This document shows, one piece after another, positions 34,962 through 46,900 of a stretch of DNA of 64,000 nt (its first letter is position 1; every line of letters starts with the position of its first letter). The notes below the pieces were generated by a model. It was not told the origin of the DNA. It ran no database searches and saw nothing but the letters and a program-made list of their open reading frames with translations. Position numbers and translations under genes: made by a program. Origin of the DNA: Ecdyonurus torrentis (Eukaryota > Arthropoda > Insecta > Ephemeroptera > Heptageniidae); NCBI GenBank assembly GCA_949318235.1, contig OX439127.1:18948375-19012374 (forward strand), written 5' to 3'.

Positions 34962-37900
34962 CTATGGACAACATCAAGCATGAGCTTTCAGGCATACATA
35001 AAAACAAAAACTCACTAAACATACCTCTCGGAATGACTGCAACAGGTTAGTTCCAGACATGGACAATACAATGTCTATATGATGGATGATGAACAATGGT
35101 TCATCTTGAACTTGGTACGGGAAATAAGCCAAGTTGTCAGCTAGGTACATCATCTGTGACAGATTTGTTTTCTGCAAGTTGATAAAAGATAAATAAATAA
35201 CAAGCTTTCAATTATATGCACATTAAATACAAAAACAACCATTGAATGATATACATACCACATGCTCATCAAATTGCTTTAGTATCGACAGAGTTATGGC
35301 ACGTCTTTGCTGTTTAGTATTGCGTAGAATGGAGTAAAGAAATCCATTGAGAGCCGTGGGCATTTCTCCTTCTTTGGTTCTGTATCCTCTAACAATGTTA
35401 CTTTCTTGCAAGATATGTTGTAATTTGTACGATAGCCAAATACCATCTTGAGTTTTCATGTGAATGAAACCTGGGTATTTCTTTTCAATTTCTTGCAGTT
35501 GTTTGTCAGCACTATGACTCACGCATTGCTCGACGTCAGTACTCATGCAGATCAAATATGGCACAATCTAAAAACAACAACCAAAGCAGAATATAGTCAC
35601 AACACTCTGACAAGAGTTGTTATCAATCCAGGTGACAGGATCTTACCTGAACTGGATGCACGAGACCCTGCTGTAGAATGAGCTGGATGACACGGAGGGC
35701 AGCTTTCCTCACAGAGACATTGGAATGGAGGAATGCTTCTAGGACTTCACGCAGGTAAAGCTGTATAACTGTACTTGCCATTCCCGAACTGACGTCTCCC
35801 ATTTCCTTTAGATTTTCTTTCTTAGAAAGCTTGGACCCTAAGGATGGGAGAAGAAAAAAATAGCAATTAATTACACACCACTCTATGCCACTTACTCTTA
35901 AGGGGGTAGGTGACTGACTGATATTTCGCAAATCAGACAGTTGCGAATCATAATATAAACACAAAATAAAGAAGAAATGGTACTTAAAAGTTTAGTTACG
36001 TCAAACATGTGAAAACACAATCAAATATTTAAGTTATTCCACTTTAAAGATAACATTCTAATTTTAGCGGCAAATTTAAGTCAAATTAGAAACTTTTTTA
36101 AAATTAAAAATATTATTAAAACTCTTTTGGAACAAAAATATATATTTTAAATTTAATCAATTTTATTTGAAAATTATAGTGTTTGTTTTGTTAGAAATAA
36201 ATAATGTACAAAAAATTATTGTGAAAATATAGTTCTTTTAACGGTCCAAGTTGGTCACCTTCTACGTTAAATTTGATAAACTTACATTCTTGATCTTGTT
36301 TTATCATTCTACGTTCCTCCTCTTGCAAGTAAATTTCTATGTTGTTTAGCACTTGGGTTCTCATAGGTACTTGTACACTGTCATCGGTTAAAAACAAATG
36401 GTACAACGCTTTCAACTCTGGTCCCAACATGAAGTCATAATGACGGATACATAGAGAACCTATGGCTTGTAGCGTGTAGTATTGGACATCATGGCTGGGC
36501 AGATGTACAAAATACATCATCGTTTCAAACACCTGGTCCTTGGTGTCAACCTAAACAACAGCAGTATATTTTAATACCAATTTATATAATTTCAATTTCA
36601 TAAAAATATATATTTAAAAAAAAAAAAAAAAAAAAAAAAAACTTACAGGCAGTCCCTCTTTAACTTCCTTGCTGTTAAAATCAAAGTGTCTCATCAACAA
36701 TCCTACAGTAAATAGTGCTCTTCTGAAGTAAGCACGATACTGGGTAAGGCGTGGATCGTTGGGATCTTTTTGATGCAGCTGCTTGTATGATGTTAGGGTA
36801 CCTAAAAGAAAGAATTTGGTTGACAAGACATTCATAATATTATTTAAGAATGCGAAAAACATACCAAAGTAATTTTTGAAGCAGTCTCTGATTAGTTTGT
36901 AGTTCCGTGTTACGTTGTTGACAATGGAACCCAAGCACGACAAACAGCTAGCGACAACCGATCTTTCATGTTGCAATATAAGTTTGACTGAATCTTCTTC
37001 CAATTGAGCCATGAAGGACTCACTTGGATGCTCTATAAGTGGCACTACCAGCTCTAGAGTACGGGCAACACAGCTTATGATTTGGAAATCACCTTGTGTC
37101 TGGAAAATAGGAATACAATGTCAGTGACCAAATTTGTTTTTGACAAAGATTGTTTTGCAACACCTTACCTTGCATTTGAGGCTTAGGTACGGTTGGAGAG
37201 TGGTTGCATGATCTATCAACAACTGAGGTCTGATTTTAGCTAGCAAATATAGGGTTGTCAAACATGCCACAAGCCGCTGGGAAGCATTATTGCGAGCATC
37301 GTCTGCAGTTTCACTCGGAGTCTGTGATGAGCTTTCAAGAAGTGCCTGGTTGTAACTGGATTCCTCTAAACTAAGCACCTTTTCTATCAAGCAATCGACT
37401 ATTTGTTTACAAGCTGTTAGAAGTGACTTTGGTGGGGCCACTTGAACTTTGGTAGAATCATCCTTATCTTCCTTTGGCTTGAAGAGCTGTCAAACAATAT
37501 TAAGTTATTAGAATTCTGTGAAAGAGTTCAGTTTGTTTGGTATTGACAATAATACTTACGCTGACAAGAAGTTGTTCAAACCAATCCAAGCCAATATCAC
37601 GACACTTAGCCACCACATCTGTTATGTTCATTACTTTCATTAGTAGAGCATCAGCATCCAGTGTGGGTCTTTCACGGACAGGAGTGAACCACATATTCTG
37701 GAATACTTCCATCACGAGCTTACGTATTCCTACAAAAATGATCAGCAAATTAGTCACTTAAAAATGGTACTTAAGAAGCATGCTACTACATACCTTCCTC
37801 GTCATTCACACGTCTGATCATTTTGACACATATTTCAGGTATCTTGGTGAAATTAGGACATTCTATGCATATATCCTTCAAAATTTTGATAACTCTTTTC

Positions 37901-40900
37901 CTTACACTGACACCAGTATCCTACAACACACAATTCATTGGTAAAAAAATACATTGGTTAACATAGCTTTCAAAAGCAAAGAGTAGGATAGGAGAGTTAA
38001 CATACCAGAATTCTCTGGGATAGCATATCATAATACTTGTCGATAAGATCTGGTCTGCTTAGTACAAATTTGCCTACTAAATCAACAGCTGCCTCACGCA
38101 CCGAAGTAGAGTGGTCTAAAAAAGAATGCTTGACACCAAGTTGCATGTCAGACCGACCAAGGACAGAAGGATCTGCTTCAACCACCATGGTCAAACATTT
38201 CATGGCTTTGGTGCGTATAGCGATAGAACTCTCATTGAGCACACTCAGTATCTGCAAAACAAAATACACACATATATAAACAATTGTTCCTATCTGGCAG
38301 TGCAATTTTACAGCCGTACCTGAATAAGATAGACATCAAAGCTGTGCGAGAATGGTCGCTTTGATGCTAGGTACCTCGAGATAAGTTCAGCACTCTCATA
38401 CTCAATGTATGTTTGTAGGACTGTATTTCTACCACCGACATCATCAATTGGTCTGATTTTGGTCATCAAGAAATTCTTTCTCTTGTCAACAAGTCTAAAG
38501 ATTTCCTCGCTGATAGGGTCTACTTCCTTTGGTTTTTTCATATCCTCATCATCCTCCATGTCGGTGTCATCTAAGCTTTCTTCTTCAGTGTCAGACCCTA
38601 CATTCAAACAATAATATTAATTTACATGTACAATATTGATATTAAAAAAAAAAAAAAAAAAAAAAAAATTACCTTTCCTCTTCTTCCTGCCCTTCTTTGC
38701 TTTTTTACCAGCTTTATGTGAGTTTCGTTTGGCATCTTTAGCAGGACGTGACACTTCATTAGCTGCATCTCTGAACCACTGAACAATGTAGAAATGTCTC
38801 GCATAGGAATAGCCTTGATCTCCTTGGCCAGTGACAGCTAGGTAATCTAGTAGAACACGTTGTAGGAATTGTGTACGCTCTTCTTCTTCCTCCATTTCAC
38901 TCATGTTACTCTTGTCTTTCTCCTTCTGTCAAGTCAATAGCACATTAGATGTCATACACAAGCATATGTAACATTCACAAATATTACCTTCTTTTTCTTC
39001 TGCTCTCCGTGTTCTTCAGCTTCTCTCTGCTCCTCCTCTTGAATCTCTTTGATGATCTGATCAATAGCATCCACTTTGAGCTGAGAAGTAACTGCATCTT
39101 TCCTTAGACGAGCTGCAACAACGCCCAGGTAATCTAGGGAAGCCACACGTAGCGACATCTCAATACCCTTGTTCATGAAGTTCTTCACCTACAAAGTAAT
39201 GTGTACTACATTAATCATACATTTCACTAATATAGGGTTCAATAAAATGTAATAAATTATCCCCAGATTTGTACACAGAGTGCTTTTCTAGATCTCACCA
39301 CTAATGCTTCAAGTCAACGTGCTTGTAATAACTACTAGTAAACATTTGAGCATGTGACATAACTTCGTAAACTGTCTCAAAACAAAAATAGCATTGTACA
39401 AAGCATAGTTCACCTTTACAGTATATTAGGACTACAAAGATTGTTATAATGAGAAACGATGCTGTGAACGTCGCGCCACTATCAGACACAACTTAATGAG
39501 AAAGACTGCACAGTTGTACATAATGTTAGCAGCATTATTATAGCTGATGGATTAAAAGTGTTTTTTCAAACTAACCAGAATTTTCCCTAGCAGACTTAGC
39601 AGTAATTCCGCAGAGGGCCACTCGGGTTTGTTGACAGTTGTTAGCAGATCCTGGACAAAGTTCTCAAACAAAGGTCTGTAGTCTATCTCTTCACTTTTAC
39701 TGCCGCATTTGTTTAAAAATACTGTCAGGAAGTTGCCAGCTAACTGCATGGCAGTCTCATACTTGTTTACAATCAACACGTCGCGATCCACCTGAAATGT
39801 GACATTTAAAGAATTAATTCAACTAATATGTTCAATGGAAGCAATGCTATATAACACCAGCAAATTTAATTTTAACTTTTTTACTGCACAATATTTAATT
39901 TAAAAAAAGTATCCAAAGTGGAAGAAAAAAAAAAAATACTGAAGTTCACTTTGGAAGTCCACCTCTAATCAGAAATTACACAGTATCTACAGGAAACTCA
40001 ATTTTGTCAGCTCTACAGCAGCCATTGCTTGGCTTTTAAGTCTTCAGTCTTTTTCTTTTGTGAAATTTAATTTTGTGAAATGCATTTTCTTGGGTCCCTT
40101 GCAATTTAATAAAACCATGAGTTTTTGAAGTACTTTCCACTAAAAATTGTGACAAATACCTCAACAGAATTCCAAAATTAAACAGATGACTTATACCAAT
40201 AATCCTGATTTGCATAGCTACTCACATTGACTGGTTTCTTTTCTTTTTCTTCCTTTTCGTTGTTTTTGTCGGCACTTGCTGCACCTGGGTCAGCAGATTG
40301 ATGAAGCTTGTCAGGTAGAACAACCACACACTGAATTAACTGTAACACTAGGGCCGTCAACATCTGAATGTTTTCTTCACTGCTAAGGCGGTATGTACGC
40401 AGGGATCTCTTATTGCTAGGTAGTCTTGCAATTGAAGCCAGAATGTCATCTAGTAACAATCTTCTGTGTTTCTCGTAGCGAGTGAAGATCTGCAAGCATA
40501 AACATACATGAATATCATAACAATTATATAATAAACATATTTATAGAAAATTATACATTTAAAAAAAAGAATAACTAACCGTAGTAACCAACTTTAGTGC
40601 AGAGAGTTGTAACTCACTGACACTCTCCACAAAGAAAGGTGCAACTCCTAATGTTGACACATGCAAAACAGCCGTGTCTGTAAGAACTTGGATGGATAAG
40701 AGTTCCGAGAGAAGACCCACCACTTCATTTAATTTGTTATACAACAGAAGAATGCTTTTCTCACGGACTTCTTTGGAGTGTGCTCGCTTTTTGCGTGCAC
40801 TACTGGTGTTGCTTACTGATTTGTCTGGGACAGGAAAAAAATAAAAAGATTAAATTAAACATTTCAGTAAAAACCCAATTATTTATATCTCACCTTTGCT

Positions 40901-43900
40901 TTTGGTATCAATTCGGTAGACAGGATCAAATGAAGGGTATATGGTGTTTTGAAGTTGGTATTTTGTGAAGAGCACAACACGATCAATCACATCTTCAAGA
41001 TAGACACGTTTGGGCATGTTGGAAGAGGTAAGTATGTACAAAGCTGCTAGAGATGAGTCAACGGCTCTCATAACTCGCTCCATTGTTAGCTCTAGCCACA
41101 GCTTGCTCTCATCTTCATCATCATCCTGGACAAGACAAAATCAAAATAAATAAATGTAAAGTATCATTTTAAATGCATGTTTCTCTGAGGAACGAGTGTT
41201 GAAAAGTGTTTCACAAAGACATGTGGAGGACTTACAGGATCTGCTATAGGAGACACCTTAGCTCCATCACGGATGTTCTTCTCTAGAATATTTAGTAGAC
41301 GTACAAGTCTCTCAGGTGGAATGGATTCAGTGGCTCCGAGGACTTTTAGCTTTGCTGCTTCACTACACAGATCTTGCAGTTGGTACTTGGGAATTAGGGC
41401 CTCGGGAGGCGCATCTGCGTCCTCATCTGTATCACAATTCCGCAGTTAGTTACACCAAGAACCCTTCATTTTCATGTAAGCATCTACAAACCTAGTTCTG
41501 CATTGAGATCCAAATCTTCTGTGTTGTCAAATATCATCTCCACATAACGATTAAAGCGCTGGTAGGTATTAGTTTCCATCAACTCTTCAGTACTTAATTT
41601 CTGAATAACAGGAACCAGTTTTTTCTCCAGTTTACGAGTTCTTTTCTTTGGTATGTCATTTGCTGTTGCAAAAAAGTAAGACATGAGAAAAAGGAACTTT
41701 AGTGTTAAAACACTATTAATACCAGACATTTTGAGTAGTTATTTTACATGTTGTATTGAATATTTTACCTTCAAGGAAGTCCTGGTTACCACCCACACTT
41801 CTGCGCCGCTTTCTGTTTTTAACAGGTGCATCATCTTCATCTGGCATGTAGTCCGAGTCCTCACCAGTGACTCGACTGCGGCGCTCTTCTTTTTCTATAC
41901 ACATAGACATGTTATGAGCTTACTTATCACTGGCTTTGAGGATTATTATCTTACCCTTTTTCCTCTTTTCTTCCTTTTCTTTGCCTTTGCTTTTGAAGAA
42001 CTTGGAGCGTTTCTTAGGTTCCTCCTCACTATCTGAAGATGATGCGTCGTCTTTATACTTTGGTGCTGCGGTATGACGACCTGATCTGTGATTGTCTACT
42101 ATACCTAGTTTAGAGGCCATTGCTGGAGATTTCTCCGCAAAAGCCTTTAAGCTTCTCTGCATTAAGGCCTCGTCCTGCAAACAAATGAAATAATGAATGA
42201 AATGGTCGATCTACTAATTTTGTCATCTAAAAAGTTTATACGGCATTTTTTTTTATTAAATGTTCATATTTCAAAAAGAATTCCAGTTGCATTATGCATT
42301 AGTATAAATTCTCCAACCATGACAACCATTGTGATGTTAGTTGTGTATTCCTCTTTTCACAAATAGTATAATTATATTAACATCAAAGAATTATAAACAG
42401 CAACATTGAATCAACCAAAAAAAGTGAAGCTATTTCACATTATTTATCTACAAAGAAGGAAAAATAACAACAACAAAAGAGTGCTTAACAAACTTAAATT
42501 AACATACCTCTGGTTTTAGTCTATTTAGCATCACTCTTGGTTCTCTCATTTTTAAATCTGGTGTCACTTTGTTGGCCGACTTCTCCACATTTGGCTTAAT
42601 CTCTTGTTTAATAGGAGTTGTAGGTTGAGAGGCTATGCCACCTAAATCAATACAAAACACATAATTAGGAATGCTTCAAGTTGTACTACAATTGACTACA
42701 GTAGTCACTAAAACTACCAAGGTTAACAGCTGATCTTACTTAAAATCTACCAAAACCACTAATAAATATGCAATTTTTTAACACAACATTTGTGCATTGC
42801 TGCTTCAGTACTGTAGTGAACAAAATTTTTGACAAATCTAATTTGTTTTTTAAGACAGTGAAATATTTGGCTACAACTATACTGGCTCCAGTCCGTCAAT
42901 ACTGAAACCACATGATAAAAGATTGGCGCGCTTTTCTATCAAACCAGGTTTTAGTTTCACTCTTTTACTGTAGCTAGAGTATTCATACTTAAAATATATA
43001 TGAAAAATAATAATAATTACGTAAAATAATTTAATAAATGCACATAAAATAATTTTTTTCATAGTTATCATTTAAATTAAAATCAGATAAATATTCCATA
43101 CTGTAATAATAAAAAATAATATTAAAAGCAAATAAATAAATAGTAACAAGGCAAAAGACTGTTCATAAAAGAAATTTGAAATGTGCAATTTGTTAGAATA
43201 GCTATTGTGAGTCCCTTCCTTTATCTCCCTTTAAAATATAGCACTTGGTATTCCTTAGCTATTGATACAGATGTTACAAATACCTCAGTGGGTTTATAAA
43301 AAAAATTATAATTCATTTGATCTTAAAGGCCCGCACAGCTGTCTTATTTTATTTAATATTAAATTAATTTAAGAAAATAACCCGCTGTGATTGGCTGAGA
43401 GTCGATTTTCAGTTAATTTAATATTAAATAAAATGAGACGGCTGGGCGGGCTTTAACATACCTTATTAATTACTATTTGTGTTTCACAAGTTTATTTTAA
43501 CAAGGTTTTATTTAGAATACGAGGGCGGGTCAAAAAGTTCTAGGACTAACATATAAAAATTATAAATATCCAAAATTTAAATTTTGTAATAGAATTGTTG
43601 TTATTTTAGTAGATTGTCCCTAAATTTTCAGCTGCCTGTGTTCTTTTTTTCTAAGCTTTATAGCCGTTTCAGTAAAGGTCCAAAAAAACGCGCTATTTTA
43701 CGTTTTGTAGAACTTTGCAGAACTCTAAAATTTAGCCTAATTGCCCGATTAAAATTTTTCTTGCGTCATTTTGTTCCTTTAAAGTTAATGCATCATTACT
43801 ATAAATATCAATTTTATATCAAAAATAAAACCCGTTTAAATTGGATTCGTTCGAAAAATTCATAATTAACAACAATGTCCATTTTTTGTCAAAATGCGGC

Positions 43901-46900
43901 AGCCTCTTTTCAAATTAATTTTGTGTTCATGATTGAGGCTCAACATGCAAGATACGCACATAAAACAAAAGTTTGAAATGTACTCTTTCAAATAAGGTTA
44001 AATTCAAGATGTTATTTTAAATTTGAGGGAACAATATTAGGCATAATACAAAATAAGTGCAAATTTTCATGGTAACAGAAGGCTATACTTTGAAGCTTCC
44101 TTTGTCACACTAAAAATTCACTTTTTTAGACTTTTAGTAGTTTAAATTAAAGAATATTTGTCCCTAATATTTTTATATAAACTGTAAATATGTATCTCTT
44201 GATGCTAAGTTTTTACAGCACATTAAACTTTAAGACAAGTGCATTGATATGCACTATTTTTCATTTTCTAGGACCTTACTTCACTTAAAGTAGAATCCTG
44301 AAGTCATGCCGCAAGCTTGAAGGCTGAAATTTTAACCCTGATCTATTGAAATGTGTCCCATGGCTAGCCAGTAGTTACTTTTTTTCTAGGTGGTACATTT
44401 ATATGGTAGTCCGCGAACTTTTTGACCCGCCCTCGTATAACATTTTAAAATTAATAGACCAACAAAAATTAACTTAAGTGATGTGATAACTGATCAATGA
44501 AAAATATTTAGAAGATAAAACACCAAAAAACAGAGTAGGAAAAATTGAGGAGTGGGAGATAGTTAGCTGACAGGGACACCTTGTGTGAGAGAAAATAGCT
44601 TCTAAGCCAGGCCAATATTTAACACATATATTAAGGGTACAAATTGATCAATAAATATTAAATAAGCGGCTAGTACATTTAATCGTGACATTAAGTTTTT
44701 AAGAAAGGATATGTCCACAATAAAAAGCTCTCAAAACTAAATGCAGGTAAGTGCCAGGCTCACTGCTCAGGACAGCTGCGGAACTTTTCCTTGACTTCGT
44801 ATCACTCTTTATACTGTTGCTGCTCTTGTCATCATATTTGGAAGCATATAAAATATTGTTTCAATTATAATGACAATAGTAGCAACATTTTGATAAGAGA
44901 CAAGAAATCGAGGAAAAGTTCTGCAGGTGTCCAGAGCAATGAGCTAGCAACCTAGCACTCAATTTGAGCCCTCCTTTTGTGAAAAGCGGCATCTCATGCA
45001 AACTTAAAACCAAGGTAAGTGTATTGACCAGTAAAGGAACAACTGTTTAGATGCTGACTTTAAGCAATTTTGCACACATCCACTTACGTTTTGACGTACT
45101 GCGCATGCATAGTAAGTAAAAATGGAAGCGGATGTGAGCGAAATCACTTAAAGTCGGCCTCAAAAGATGTTTTATTTGTTTTGTTTTTCTAGCCATTTTT
45201 GTGTTATCATGCTACACCCATCCCAGTCCCAGCCAAGACATTGTCTTATTGACAGGTAAGGACTTTCTAATTAATGGAAAAGCACACACGGGCTGGCCAC
45301 GGCCTAAGTACATAGACCGGCATTCGCCATGACAGCCCAGAGAAACTGTGGAAACATCTATGTAGACTGGTCGGTGCAATCACATCGATCATGCACCTCC
45401 CAAATGCTGTGCGTCGTCATGGAATGCATGTAAACATGCATTGTGCAACGTGTTGTGCTCTCACACTTCACGTACGCACCCAGCAGTGGCTCGAACATAT
45501 ACTCGGTGAGGAGTACAGAGTTACGAGTCAGCTGCCTTCACCACTCGGCTATACCAGCTTGGTAATAGTCAATATACCCTTGCATTTAATTTTGACCAGG
45601 ATTTTCTCTCACACAAGGTGTCCCGATAAGCTTAAAAATCACAAACTACCGTTTCCCAATTTGTCCTAATCTACACTTTTATTTATTTATTTAAATTATT
45701 ATTTATTTAATAATTGCCTGTTTCGTAACAATTTCTGTAGCATACATAGTGTACATGCACTGTACCACATAGTAAATGAAAGGAATACTTTTCAATATTG
45801 TAAAGATTTAATAGCACACACAAATTTCACAATTATTTGCCTGAGTCAATAAAAATACTCTTATGTATTCAAAACTAGCTACTGGTACCTGCCCATGTAA
45901 ATTTGCTATGAAAAGTTTTTTTATTATAAAAACAATAACAATGATAATAATGACTTTCATTTAACTGAGCTAATAATTTAGGTTACAAGGTGAGAATATA
46001 AAATATTAATTATAAAACAAACTGTAAAATTGTGACTAATATTGCATTGCCCTAAAGAAGCACTGCATACAGTGAAATGTCTTTACAAGAACAAACTAAG
46101 GGGAGTTCTAATAATGTGGTGGTTGATAAATAAAGAGTATAGACTAGCTTACCAGAATTTGCAGATGATGAAGCACTTTGTTGTTTAGACATATTGGTGT
46201 TTAATACACTTGGCCCTGCCACTGCAGACGACCCAGCAGTGGAAATACTATTTAACACTGGATCTAACGAATTTTCACGTCTCATACCACATTGCTCGGA
46301 ATCAAACTGAACATTACTACTACTATTGTTTACATTTCCTATATTACCTAATCTATTCACTTGATTACTAACATGACTGTTGTTATACACAATATTCATA
46401 TTATTCCCATTTTTCATGGAAATATTATCTATTCCTGCTGTTCTTGGTTGTTCAGTAATCACACTCATACGCATAGGAGAATTACAATCTAGTGGATCTG
46501 AGCACTTTAATCTTGCTGCAGAGAGATGATGGGGCTGTTGCAGCTGTTGTTGCAACTGATGTTGCTGCAATTGGTGGGGATCATGGATCGCCACATTAGG
46601 CAGCCCCGAGGCACAAACAGCAGAATTAGGGAAGGCACAGGCAGCAGCTTGGATCACACCCACCGAGCCAGCGTGGAAATTGTGTTGCTGTTGCTGTTGT
46701 GAATGCTGCTGAGACGAAGATGCACCACCAAACGAGGCAGGGAACTTAGTTGAGGCAGCTAATGGTGGTGCAAGAGAGGCAACTGAGGTGGCACTTGCAG
46801 CGTTAGGGTTGGGGTACGGACTACTCTGACCAGCAGGCAGATAGTGTGCAGGAGAGCTCTGAATCTCAACTGGTGCAGGAAAGCGAGCAGCAGCAGGAGG

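Larger units (their letters stand above)
44573..45624. mobile_element. 1-kb unit with 24-bp inverted ends
   Basis: GGGACACCTTGTGTGAGAGA at 44,573 is exactly inverted at 45,601-45,624, over 24 bp. Just inside, both ends carry an AAGGGTA...ATTGA block. An internal inverted pair (44,752-44,790 and 44,912-44,950, CAGGACAGCTGCGGAACTTT type) marks another palindromic segment. The SINE at 45,290-45,562 lies inside. Could be one large non-autonomous element that captured other repeats. Confidence 0.55.
42642..46152 (-). other. NIPBL 3.5-kb intron, filled with mobile elements
   Basis: Between the large disordered exon and the PxVxL exon. It contains a TTAA MITE, a mariner-type element, a 1-kb inverted-repeat unit with an internal SINE and a short MITE, each listed. 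I saw no further in-phase coding exon, though a weakly conserved exon of the disordered region could be missed. Confidence 0.7.

Noticed and set aside
43614..43865. 83-codon frame inside the mariner-type element
   Set aside because: No transposase motif or similarity; basic composition from A+T-rich sequence.
45488..45560. Functional tRNA-Ser/Leu gene
   Set aside because: A and B boxes are good but anticodon and acceptor stems do not pair; a SINE head explains it better.
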